Of a stretch of 29,205 nt of DNA, positions 21,601 through 28,075 are shown piece after piece. The notes under the pieces are model-generated. The model had not been told where the DNA came from, ran no database searches, and worked only from the letters and a program-made list of their open reading frames with translations. Each line of letters starts with the position of its first letter. Position 1 is the first letter of the stretch. This DNA comes from Nemertoderma westbladi (lineage: Eukaryota > Xenacoelomorpha > Nemertodermatida > Nemertodermatidae). The stretch lies in assembly GCA_032718475.1 (NCBI GenBank), contig JAUCBJ010006574.1, positions 1-29,205 on the forward strand, in the 5' to 3' direction. A program made the position numbers and the translations under genes.

Positions 21601-22339
21601 ATCAGAAGTACAAATCGTTGACATGATCTGATCATATATATAAATGAGAAAGCTGGAGGAAATGTGTATATAAATAAGCTTACAATCAAATTTCATAACG
21701 CGTAGATCGTTGGGTAATCCCTCCATTGATATATCCAGCCAGGAGTTCATAGAGGATGCGAAACCTTTAATTACTTGAATCAGGCTCTCGGGTAAGGGCT
21801 GCATGATATTGGGCATGAGTACGCCACATATAGCCTGAAAAACAATAATAAAAGGCAACATATAACCTGAAAGAACACTATGAGTACGCCACATATAGCC
21901 TGAAAGAACAATAGCAAACGACAATAAGTACGCCACAAGTGCGCCACATATCTTGAAACAACAATAACAAGTGGATAAAAGTACACACATACATTAAACA
22001 GCAAACTACAGAATATAAGGATGCCACATTCACTGTAATAGGCAAGAGGAACACGGTACAGTAACAGAGATGCGTCACAGACAAGCATTTAATTAAAGAC
22101 CACGATAGTGAAATTATAAAATTAATATACCAGTAACTTCACATTACCTTGTAGAGAATAGAATCACAGATGCCCACTAAATGAACAATGATTGGTTTGT
22201 GAATAATAGAGTTTACATGGGGCGGCATTCCTTGCCAGAAGTGTAGCAGGAAGTTGTGGACATCGTCGAAGTTAGCTCGGATAACGGTGTCCAATATCCT
22301 CTGACAATGGGTCCGGTACATCATCATAAAGGTGACAAC
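15427..22339 (-). CDS. RFX4: RFX4-like transcription factor, last seven exons (5' part outside the window)
   Basis: RFX proteins bind X-box DNA as dimers in the nucleus and control ciliary and developmental genes. Seven exons can be joined with canonical GT/AG borders and consistent phases: 22339-22148, 21834-21684, 21465-21262, 20801-20589, 20468-20346, 17456-17351 and 15697-15427. Together they give exactly 420 codons including the TAA stop. The encoded RFX extended dimerization domain closely follows the RFX4 pattern ([75 protein letters not shown]); RFX6 and RFX1-3 fit less well by recall. The C-terminal tail of about 125 residues is Tyr/Gln/Asn-rich and shorter than in vertebrate RFX4. 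The winged-helix DNA-binding domain must lie beyond 29205, on the far side of a 6.8-kb retroelement insertion. Confidence 0.88.
16061..16074 (+). promoter_or_regulatory. X-box (RFX binding site) upstream of the nested ORF
   Basis: GTTGTTATGGTAAC fits the X-box consensus RYYNYY-AT-RRNRAC. It lies 214 bp before the ATG at 16288, within the distance typical of ciliary gene promoters, and inside an intron of an RFX gene. One chance match per window of this size is expected, so position is the main support. Confidence 0.5.
16288..16953 (+). CDS. intronless hypothetical protein nested antisense in the RFX4-like intron
   Basis: 221 codons on the + strand inside the 15698-17350 intron, opposite to the host gene. 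The ATG has A at -3 and is the first in a clean frame. The protein is basic and rich in Arg, Lys, Pro, Asn and Trp/Tyr, with no signal peptide or membrane segment. It includes [33 protein letters not shown], an [12 protein letters not shown] stretch and a C-terminal [13 protein letters not shown] do not recognise the family. Small, basic, Pro/Tyr/Trp-dotted proteins with X-box promoters are common among axonemal microtubule-associated proteins; that is a guess from composition and the X-box at 16061. No clear polyadenylation hexamer follows closely. Confidence 0.6.
   Translation: MSLDHPSARMMNHVPRFEDVNSYSVRQSFKQPFRPNSRPNRMTHVIRHPKDYLRKPTYCRNKPTQKFNNPLWYLGYAGKTMAKPTARSTDVVLSEILGADRNKHKYSDAWKLLGDKRPRNGHYKRSPRPQWTGFQENINPKREATKRPPELPHICSPKVKYRRYNTGLPVAVRNYTTDGFESAPTWMCMEPAEKAGDNVSQWQKTRTRIHFTKPFDPIEEL
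17351..17456 (-). CDS. RFX4: RFX4-like exon F (C-terminal tail)
   Basis: 106 bp with acceptor TTTGTTTAG|GG and donor CCTGG|GTGAGT. Encodes [20 protein letters not shown] and a short polar end. There is no family match; the assignment rests on phase agreement with both neighbours. Confidence 0.75.
17501..17538 (+). repeat. dispersed repeat copy B (related to 13611-13649)
   Basis: CTTGTGGGGC, AGCCACGAA and GAGCTTAGCATA in the same order as copy A, followed within 60 bp by TCGGTGTGTCTGT. It lies in the RFX4-like intron, 44 bp from the exon F acceptor. Confidence 0.65.
17770..18370 (-). pseudogene. non-LTR retrotransposon (LINE) reverse transcriptase remnant
   Basis: Two overlapping open stretches on the - strand (18367-18131 and 18141-17836) together cover the palm of a LINE reverse transcriptase. 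[19 protein letters not shown] is the conserved GxxQGxxxSPxLF-type block. TDLDFAS stands where the catalytic FADD box should be, with loss of the aspartates and a stop. [11 protein letters not shown] and [10 protein letters not shown] follow as in LINE RTs, then ARG/LYS-rich decay with further stops. It is a dead fragment in an intron of the RFX4-like gene. The clade is uncertain. Confidence 0.85.
18371..20207. other. intronic sequence of the RFX4-like gene
   Basis: No gene is supported. It includes a run of 17 C at 19805-19821 and a near X-box GTTGTCATGGTAAT at 20001-20014 (one mismatch). Short open frames lack any recognisable motif. Confidence 0.45.
20208..20297. repeat. perfect 45-bp tandem duplication
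   Basis: Two adjacent identical 45-bp units starting AACAATAGATTCC. Each contains a stem-loop (AGGTC, 7-base loop, GACCT). They lie 49 bp downstream, in gene direction, of the exon E donor. Confidence 0.92.
20346..20468 (-). CDS. RFX4: RFX4-like exon E
   Basis: 123 bp, too short to stand out as an open frame, found by extending the conserved [10 protein letters not shown] junction. Acceptor ATATTTAG|GTTCG and donor AGAACAG|GTTAGT. Encodes [19 protein letters not shown], then [18 protein letters not shown]. Confidence 0.88.
20589..20801 (-). CDS. RFX4: RFX4-like exon D
   Basis: Acceptor TTCCTTACAG|TGTGC and donor AGTTTTG|GTAAGT. Encodes [21 protein letters not shown] and [19 protein letters not shown], the conserved end of the dimerization domain. 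Confidence 0.92.
21262..21465 (-). CDS. RFX4: RFX4-like exon C
   Basis: Acceptor CGCGCAG|TGGCC and donor TTGCAT|GTAAGT. Encodes [20 protein letters not shown] and [13 protein letters not shown], the most recognisable RFX4 stretch. Confidence 0.92.
21684..21834 (-). CDS. RFX4: RFX4-like exon B
   Basis: Encodes [20 protein letters not shown] onward to MKFD plus one base. Its acceptor and first bases are duplicated in the intron upstream (see 21816-21960). The donor is GATT|GTAAGC. Confidence 0.9.
21816..21960 (-). repeat. tandem copies of an intron-exon border
   Basis: TGAGTACGCCACATATAGCC (plus strand) occurs at 21816 across the true exon B acceptor and again at 21881, with a partial middle copy at about 21861 and a rougher one at about 21926. 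In gene sense each full copy reads TTCAG|GCTATATG. Alternative acceptors would begin at 21866 and 21899, 32 and 65 bases upstream, both out of frame with the true acceptor. Confidence 0.85.
22148..22339 (-). CDS. RFX4: RFX4-like exon A (start of dimerization domain)
   Basis: 64 codons, phase 0 at both ends. It starts after ATTTATTAG with [13 protein letters not shown] and ends at CTCTACAAG|GTAATG. The LTR retroelement begins 50 bp upstream of its acceptor. Confidence 0.9.
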
Positions 22340-22389
22340 CTAATAAATATATAATTATTAATTATTTAATTGGTGACGGGTTAAATAAA

Positions 22390-22833
22390 TGTGACGGGAT
22401 CCGAGAGGATCCCGGTTTATCCGGTATTGGTTAAGTACGCGTCCCCGCCGTGTGGATGAAAAGAGTTGTTGTTCTGACGTTGTTGTTAAGGATATAAATT
22501 GAGATAACATATAGCGTATAGGTACAATAGCAGATAGCACTGAATACTGCTGCACTGGTACCGGTAATGTGATGACGGCGGTGACGGTCCTAACTGTCAC
22601 CGTACTACCTGACTGTACTGACCGACTGAGATAACTGATTGAATAGGGGAGCACCAACAGGTAATATACTGCACGGTTGGCCATATTACTACCTAATCGA
22701 TGCCTTGCCCCCCCATTGGCTAATATCCCACTTCTCGCCCCTTCACCTTCCCTGGTGTGTTTCCCGTTCACCCCAGCTATTCTCTCTCTTGTCAGGGGAG
22801 TAACCCCTGACCCTTATTGTGTGTGTCTCCTTT
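22390..22833 (-). repeat. 3' LTR of the gag-only element
   Basis: Identical to the right copy over 22390-22701 and 22775-22833 as far as I can align by eye. Block 22702-22774 (73 bp) is replaced by 6 bp in the right copy. It contains stem-loops GGGATCC-GAGA-GGATCCC (22396-22413) and GTCAGGGG-AGTAA-CCCCTGAC (22791-22811). The right border is set by loss of similarity; the true LTR may be longer. Confidence 0.85.
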
Positions 22834-22863
22834 GGGGCCTATTGTCCCCGTTTACTGGGCTGA

Positions 22864-22892
22864 CACGAGGTTGATTGGTAATCAACCTCGTG
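22864..22892. repeat. perfect stem-loop, 13-bp arms
   Basis: CACGAGGTTGATT, loop GGT, then its exact complement. First of a series of strong hairpins just inside the 3' LTR. Confidence 0.9.
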
Positions 22893-22928
22893 CTCCCAAT
22901 ATTGCTTTATGGCTCACTCTATGGGTTC

Positions 22929-22956
22929 GTGTTAGCGGAATTGGATAAGCTAACAC
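22929..22956. repeat. stem-loop, 8-bp arms
   Basis: GTGTTAGC, 12-base loop, GCTAACAC. Confidence 0.85.
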
Positions 22957-22964
22957 TCCCCCCC

Positions 22965-22993
22965 ATGCTATCTTCCCGGTAAGAAGATAGCAT
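22965..22993. repeat. perfect stem-loop, 11-bp arms
   Basis: ATGCTATCTTC, 7-base loop, GAAGATAGCAT. A smaller hairpin CCCGAT-CTAGC-ATCGGG follows at 23025-23041. Confidence 0.9.
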
Positions 22994-23059
22994 CCAACTA
23001 AAGTGCGCTACAATTCCGCTGGATCCCGATCTAGCATCGGGTGTGGGGTGGGTATATTT

Positions 23060-23580
23060 TTTTTTTCGGAGTCGGCTTTCCAGGCCGCTCCCTATGGGTA
23101 TGATGTCACTACCCTCTGGCGTCTCGTGTCGGGCAGATCGTGCGCTTCTCTCACACAATTTTTGTTTCCCCAACACTCTCACCACTCTACTCCAACTCTC
23201 GCATACCCCCGGACCTCCTCGTCCCACACTCTTCCTCTCACTTCTCCTCCCCCACACTTGAATTGCGCCCACGCTCTCTTCGCACTCCGCACTATTACTC
23301 TCTACTCTCTGTCACTCCCTAAGGCTTTAATCTCTAATGCTACCCCTGTGCTATCATACTATCTACCTACTGCTTACTAACTCTAACTATCTAACTAACT
23401 CTGCTAACTACTTCTAGCTCTAACTGAGAGCCCTAACGTTCTACTGACTCTAACTCTCTACTAAGTCTAACTAACTCCTACTAACTTTCTACTTCTACTA
23501 ACTCTACTTGACTCCTCTGAGTCTACCAACTCTGCTAACTAGCTCTACTAGAACTCCCTAACTCCACCCACTCTTCTAAC
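23060..23580. repeat. pyrimidine-rich CTAACT/ACTCT low-complexity region
   Basis: From about 23140 the + strand is almost all C, T and A in TCTCAC, then CTAACT and CTACT words. It has no coding content and merges into the hairpin arrays, where the same words act as linkers. Confidence 0.75.
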
Positions 23581-23585
23581 TACGT

Positions 23586-23868
23586 GGCGCTTGCGGTGCC
23601 CACAACCACTCTACTATCTGGCACCCTATGTGCCCTTCTACTACTCAACTACCTCCCTAGCTCTACTACCTGGCACCCTATGTGCCCTCTCTGCTCTACT
23701 CTATCTCTAACTCTCTAACTCCACTACCTGGCACCCTACGTGCCCGTCTCTACTCTTCTACTCTCTGGCACCCTATGTGCCCTCTCTACTACCTCTAACA
23801 CTCTAACTTTACTACCTGGCACCCTACGTGCCCTCTCTACTCTTCTACTACCTGGCACCCAATGTGCC
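23586..23868. repeat. hairpin array 1: GGCAC-N5-GTGCC
   Basis: Six perfect copies start at 23620, 23672, 23730, 23767, 23818 and 23854, 36-58 bp apart in CTAACT/CTACT linkers. The 5-bp stem is constant while the 5-base loop varies (CCTAT, CCTAC, CCAAT). A variant GGCGC-TTGCG-GTGCC opens the array at 23586, and a second lies at 24240. Confidence 0.92.
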
Positions 23869-24004
23869 CGTCTCTACTCCTCTACTCCCCCTTTACGTCT
23901 CATCGCCTACACGTGACGCTCTGAGTGCCGGCAGAGTGGGTACGTTAATTATGTGAACTACTACTGACTCTACTAACTCTCTTCTAACTCTACTAACTCT
24001 TTTT

Positions 24005-24144
24005 GTGCCCGGCACCTCTTGTGCCCGGCACCTTCTAACTCTACTAACTCTACTAACTCTCTACTAACTCAACTAACTCTACTACTAGCTCAACTAACTC
24101 TACTACTAACTCTTTTTGTGCCCGGCACCTCTTGTGCCCGGCAC
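24005..24144. repeat. hairpin array 2: GTGCC-C-GGCAC doublets
   Basis: Four copies at 24005, 24021, 24118 and 24134, arranged as two doublets preceded by CTTTTTGTG. The two arms are those of array 1 in swapped order. Confidence 0.9.
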
Positions 24145-24289
24145 CCACCCTAATTAACATACCCTGCTCTTACATCAAACACGTCATCACGCCCGTGCCC
24201 CAATAAGTTCAGCGCATTCCCTACTAACTCTAACTACGTGGCGCTTACGGTGCCCACAACCTCTACTGCTCTACTACTTCCTAACTAGC

Positions 24290-24883
24290 GGTACTTACAT
24301 ACCCTCTAACTCTAACTTTAACTAGCGGTACTACGTACCCTCTAGCTCTAACTCTAACTAGGTACCATGTACCTACTAACTCTAACTCTAACTAGCGGTA
24401 CTACGTACCCTCTAACTCTAACTTTAACTAGCGGTACTACGTACCCTCTAGCTCTAACTCTAACTAGGTACCACGTACCTACTAACTCTAACTCTAACTA
24501 GCGGTACTACGTACCTACTAACTCTAACTAACTCTAGGTACTACGTACCTACTAACTCTAACTAACTCTAGGTACTACGTACCTACTAACTCTAACTAAC
24601 TCTAGGTACTACGTACCTACTAACTCTAACTAACTCTAGGTACTACGTACCTACTAACTCTCTAACTCTAGGTACTACGTACCTACTAACTCTAACTCTG
24701 ATTAGGTACTACGTACCTACTAACTCTAACTAACTCTAGGTACTACGTACCTACTAACTCTAACTAACTCTAGGTACTACGTACCTACTAACTCTCTAAC
24801 TCTAGGTACTACGTACCTACTAACTCTAACTCTGATTAGGTACTACGTACCTACTAACTCTCTAACTAACGATACTACGTACC
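24290..24883. repeat. hairpin array 3: GGTAC-N3-GTACC minisatellite
   Basis: Sixteen perfect copies start at 24327, 24361, 24397, 24433, 24477, 24503, 24537, 24571, 24605, 24639, 24671, 24705, 24739, 24773, 24805 and 24839. Imperfect copies bound the array at 24290 and 24871. The loop is TAC except CAT at 24361 and CAC at 24477. From 24503 the period settles at 34 (sometimes 32) bp with linkers of CTAACT words. Confidence 0.95.
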
Positions 24884-24974
24884 CTCTTTAACTAACTAAC
24901 TAACTAACTAACTAACCAACTCTTACTACCCAACTTCTACCTACTCTATTATCTAATTATTTTCTTATTTTTAA

Positions 24975-25643
24975 TTAAATAATTATTTTATATTTTGTGC
25001 GTGGGAAGGGCGTCTCGCCCTCATTCCCACCCCCCTCAGTCCAAAACTTTGGACGACTAAAAACTCTCACGTGCCCCTTCTTCCGGTAGGCACTCTCCTG
25101 CTGCCCTCCTATACGTCCTCTAACTCTTCGCCACACTCTCTTCGGTGCTACCTTTGCTGGCCTCCCCCTTCGTATGTGCGCTGGCATTAAGGCCCTCGAC
25201 GACCCCCGCTCGTCCCTCAGTATACGCGGTGTCTGCCCGTGCAATGCCCCCTCGCACTGTGTCCGTCCTGCGTGTGTATGCAACACGCCTCCTTCTACTT
25301 TCCCGACTCCCTTATGTTTGCTCATGGGCTTCTCTGCCCCTGGTCTAGTCCTTTCACATCCTCTCCCTTTCCAACACTCTCCGGATCTGTGTCCTTTTAC
25401 CACACATCGATGACATAGTCCGTTTGCGTCTGTGTAGGCTACACGATCTCGTTTGGGCAACGCTTGCCAGTACTTGCAACTCCTGGTCTTATGGGTTCCG
25501 TCCCGATGTAATTGACATTGGAATCCTGGATTATAGCGTTTCCTGTATAGTCCTTCACGTATCGCGCTTAGGTTTATATGTACCGATTTAATGTTTTGGT
25601 TGTCTAGACTCGGCCTACTGGGTATATTGGGATTGTGTTTATT
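24975..25643 (-). CDS. gag: gag C-terminal part with two Pao-type zinc knuckles
   Basis: The frame is open from 25643 and ends at 24975. The knuckle region reads FQCQLHRDGTHKTRSC, a spacer with ALPKRDRV, and GLCHRCVVKGHRSGEC followed by a Cys. This matches the Pao layout seen in the gag at 809-4351 (CVLCDGPHRLNMC and CYNCLRRGHQRRTC), except that the second metal ligand of the first knuckle is His instead of Cys. The first Met (25460) lies inside the knuckle spacer and is not a real start; the segment depends on upstream frames. Its C-terminal half is Arg/Gly-rich. Confidence 0.7.
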   Translation of the reverse strand, partial: NKHNPNIPSRPSLDNQNIKSVHINLSAIREGLYRKRYNPGFQCQLHRDGTHKTRSCKYWQALPKRDRVAYTDANGLCHRCVVKGHRSGECWKGRGCERTRPGAEKPMSKHKGVGKVEGGVLHTHAGRTQCEGALHGQTPRILRDERGSSRALMPAHIRRGRPAKVAPKRVWRRVRGRIGGQQESAYRKKGHVRVFSRPKFWTEGGGNEGETPFPRTKYKIII

Positions 25644-25825
25644 TTATGGTGTTATTTTCTTTCTGTCCCTGCCACGGTGTGGCCCTGCTACCAGCTAACT
25701 GTGGACTGGTAGTCCCCTGTACGGCCGCGTGTGGTGGTGACTGTCCGCACGACCTGCTCTCGTCCAGGGAGTTCGATGTTCTTGCTCCTATCGGGGTATA
25801 TTGTCGATATTGTGATGGGGGAATG

Positions 25826-26761
25826 TCACCCTGTCCCCCCCCCAGCCGGTATGTTTGGTACTGGGGTTGATGTTAATACATTGGGGCCCATACGTCTATC
25901 TCCAATAACTCCCCCCTCCCCTGGATATATGTTATGTCCCTGTGTATTATAGTCATGCTGCTGTACCGATATAGGCCTACCTACCTCTCGCCTACCTACC
26001 GGTATGTACTCCGCGACTTCCGGGTTTAATCCCGTCGTTCGCGCTACCCCATCGCCTACTCTATCTCTCCCAGCATGGCCTATAATAGTATGTGCAGTAA
26101 GGCCTACAGTATGTCCTGCAGTCTGCATGTGCCCTTCCGAACCGAAGTTTATTCTTCGCGAATCTCGAATCTCCCCGCGACTACTGCACTCTCGATCGGC
26201 AGCTATATCCCGTCGGGAAGCTTCTCTCCGATCCCCTCTCCTGTTCTCGACTCTGTATTGGTACGTCTTGTACCCCTCTCTTGGCGTGCGGTGCGTTTCT
26301 CCGGGGCGACGGCAATCTCCCGAAGTTCGACCCCACTGGCTCCCTGACTCCATCTCTACTGTCGACGGTCCGTTATCCGTCCTCGCACTGCTATCGTTCG
26401 TGGCGACACTTCTTCTACTATCTTCTCTTCTTCTCTTTTCTGTGTAGTATTCCGGCTCGTGAGGTCTCTCGTCGACCTCCCGGTTAAACTCCACTGTTCT
26501 TCTTCCCTCTTCTGATCGGGCTCGACGCTTCGTCTGCCCTCTCGCGACGTCAACCTGCCTCTCTCTGCTCGATCGCACGCCGCTGGGGATACTCGCAATC
26601 CCCCTATTACTCTCCGTCGCCGGGTGTTGCGGTTTACCTGATTCGGCCCGCGCATTATCCGCTGACGGCTGTGGGACACTCTCTGCCCCCCCTCTCTCTC
26701 TACTAATCTCTCGCGGTGGGGTGCCCGTAGCCCCCCCCCCACCCGCCACTTCTAACTTCAC
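25826..26761 (-). CDS. gag-like central segment, Arg/Glu-rich
   Basis: 311 codons, highly charged (Arg, Glu, Ser, Gly), with no recognisable domain. It ends at a run of nine G (C at 25835-25843). With a one-base shift across that run the coding frame stays open for about 65 more codons to near 25640, where another shift reaches the zinc-knuckle frame. It is therefore probably one gag frame broken at homopolymers. Confidence 0.5.
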   Translation of the reverse strand: MKLEVAGGGGATGTPPREISRERGGAESVPQPSADNARAESGKPQHPATESNRGIASIPSGVRSSRERQVDVARGQTKRRARSEEGRRTVEFNREVDERPHEPEYYTEKRRREDSRRSVATNDSSARTDNGPSTVEMESGSQWGRTSGDCRRPGETHRTPREGYKTYQYRVENRRGDRREASRRDIAADRECSSRGEIRDSRRINFGSEGHMQTAGHTVGLTAHTIIGHAGRDRVGDGVARTTGLNPEVAEYIPVGRREVGRPISVQQHDYNTQGHNIYPGEGGVIGDRRMGPNVLTSTPVPNIPAGGGTG

Positions 26762-26915
26762 TATTTCTTACTACACTTCTATACCCCTCTTGTGGGGCAT
26801 TCTCTGCCCCCCCTCTCTCGCCACTAATCTTATGTGGTGGGGCGCCCGTAGCCCCCCCCCCCCCACCCGCCACATCTAACTTCAATATCTCTTACTTCGT
26901 CTCTACACCCCTCTC
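26677..26915. repeat. tandem duplication of about 120 bp with poly-C runs
   Basis: CACTCTCTGCCCC at 26677 and CATTCTCTGCCCC at 26798 start two similar units. Both contain GTGGGGYGCCCGTAGCC followed by a run of 10 or more C, then ACCCGCCAC and TTCTAACTTCA-like words. The C runs differ in length and shift the - strand frame. Confidence 0.8.
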
Positions 26916-27390
26916 TAGTCGACGCACTGTCTCTACTACGGCTGGGTCTATTCACCCCCGCCTCTCTCTCTACTACTGCGTGGCCCATCAGGCCCACTTC
27001 GGGTTGGCTCAACCCCGCTACCTCCTGCCTACCAACTACGTGGCCTACCAGGCCGCCGTCGGGTTGGCTCAACCCTGCCACCTCCTGCCTACTAACTACG
27101 TGGCCTACCAGGCCACCGTCTGCCGGGTTATGTACGTCCGACACGCTCATATTAATAGCACCATTCCCAATATTATTTGTTAAATCAATTAAATTATTAG
27201 AATTTGAAACGGGATTATTATTTAAATTATTTAAATTACTTAGATCACTACTATTCTCTAAACTTAAATTATTATTCGAATTATTTTGCGGGTTTGAATT
27301 GAAATTATTATTTAGAGTATTTGTATTTAAATTTAAATTACTACTACCCGGTAAAATATTATTTCGCTGTAATAAAGGGATTAGGGTTAT
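26830..27390 (-). CDS. gag-like segment: Asn-rich stretch and 20-residue repeats
   Basis: The frame is open from 27390. It begins with an Asn/Leu-rich stretch of about 70 residues, then carries three tandem 20-residue repeats of the type GGLVGHVVGRQEVAGLSQPD (27135-26956), the third diverged. It ends at a poly-G tract in a Gly/Trp-rich stretch. Each 60-bp DNA unit contains two short inverted repeats. Confidence 0.5.
   Translation of the reverse strand: MTLIPLLQRNNILPGSSNLNLNTNTLNNNFNSNPQNNSNNNLSLENSSDLSNLNNLNNNPVSNSNNLIDLTNNIGNGAINMSVSDVHNPADGGLVGHVVSRQEVAGLSQPDGGLVGHVVGRQEVAGLSQPEVGLMGHAVVEREAGVNRPSRSRDSASTREGCRDEVRDIEVRCGGWGGGGYGRPTT
26976..27120. repeat. 60-bp coding tandem repeat with paired stem-loops
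   Basis: Units at 27001-27060 and 27061-27120 plus a partial one before. Each has GGGTTG-GCT-CAACCC (27001, 27061) and GGCC-N5-GGCC (26982, 27042, 27102; loops CATCA, TACCA, TACCA). Confidence 0.88.
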
Positions 27391-28075
27391 TTACTACGGT
27401 ACTATTAATATTAACTGCTTCTAACGTACTACTACTACACCCCCCGCCCGTACGGCTACACCAGTTCTGGCTCTCTCGCCCGGTGCCTGTAAGTGGGGGC
27501 TCACTCTCTGATATCTCCAACCGCGCCAGTTCTAGTCGGCGCTGGTCTAATTTGGCTTGATATTGCGCAAGCCTCCCTAGCTGAGCACGCAAATCATCCC
27601 GCCTGCGCTCACCCTCTATCCCCATCTCTCGCATATTCTGCTCGGCCAACTCTGCCTCTCTCGCAAGCATCTCAAGCCGCCTCGCCGGCTCGCTCTCTAC
27701 TCCTATCTCTCGCTCTCTACACTCCTTGGCTCCCTCTCTACACTTCTCGGCCCTCTCTCTACACTCCCTCTCCAACTCTCCTACCTTCTCTGAGAATGCG
27801 GTTCCCTCTCTCAATCGTCTCTCTAACTCATTCTGCTCTGTCGCAACCATTTCTAATTTATACGCCATGCGTTCACTCTCTCGCACCCGTCTTTCTTTTA
27901 CGGAGGATGTAGCAGACTTATCGGTTGCGACGGACTCCCGTCGCCCCTCCGTCCCACTAACTTTCCCCCGCCTCCCGGAACTTCCTCCGACCGACGAGAC
28001 CGAATCCTCGGGTTTAACCTCGGATTCGCCCTCCTCAGGTCTCTTCCAACCCACTAATTTTGTATCCCTGGGCAT
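27359..28075 (-). CDS. gag-like coiled-coil segment
   Basis: 238 codons on the - strand. A charged N terminus (KLVGWKRPEEGESEVKPEDS) is followed by a long Glu/Arg/Leu-rich stretch (residues about 85-190: LEMVATEQNELERRL, ELERECRERAEKCREGAKE, RREDLRAQL-like) that should form a coiled coil, as retroelement Gag proteins use to multimerise. It overlaps the upstream frame by 41 bp in a different phase, so it is either reached by frameshift or separated by a lost or gained base. Confidence 0.6.
   Translation of the reverse strand: MPRDTKLVGWKRPEEGESEVKPEDSVSSVGGSSGRRGKVSGTEGRRESVATDKSATSSVKERRVRESERMAYKLEMVATEQNELERRLREGTAFSEKVGELERECRERAEKCREGAKECREREIGVESEPARRLEMLAREAELAEQNMREMGIEGERRRDDLRAQLGRLAQYQAKLDQRRLELARLEISESEPPLTGTGRESQNWCSRTGGGCSSSTLEAVNINSTVVNNPNPFITAK

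Noticed and set aside
22358-22771. Open frame of 137 codons in the left LTR (and 107 codons in the right LTR)
   Set aside because: It lies wholly or mostly in LTR sequence. The two copies match because the LTRs do, so there is no sign of protein selection and no recognisable domain.
24290-24883. CRISPR-like array (regular palindromic repeats at 34-bp spacing)
   Set aside because: The linkers are near-identical low-complexity CTAACT sequence, not unique spacers, and the setting is an animal retroelement. It is a minisatellite.
23380-24950. Telomere-like repeats (CTAACT on +, AGTTAG on -)
   Set aside because: The unit is neither TTAGGG nor TTAGG, is irregular, and is interrupted by hairpins inside an LTR element.
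25646-26487. Several + strand open frames opposite the gag-like segments
   Set aside because: Antisense shadows; the - strand carries the longer frames, coiled coil and zinc knuckles.
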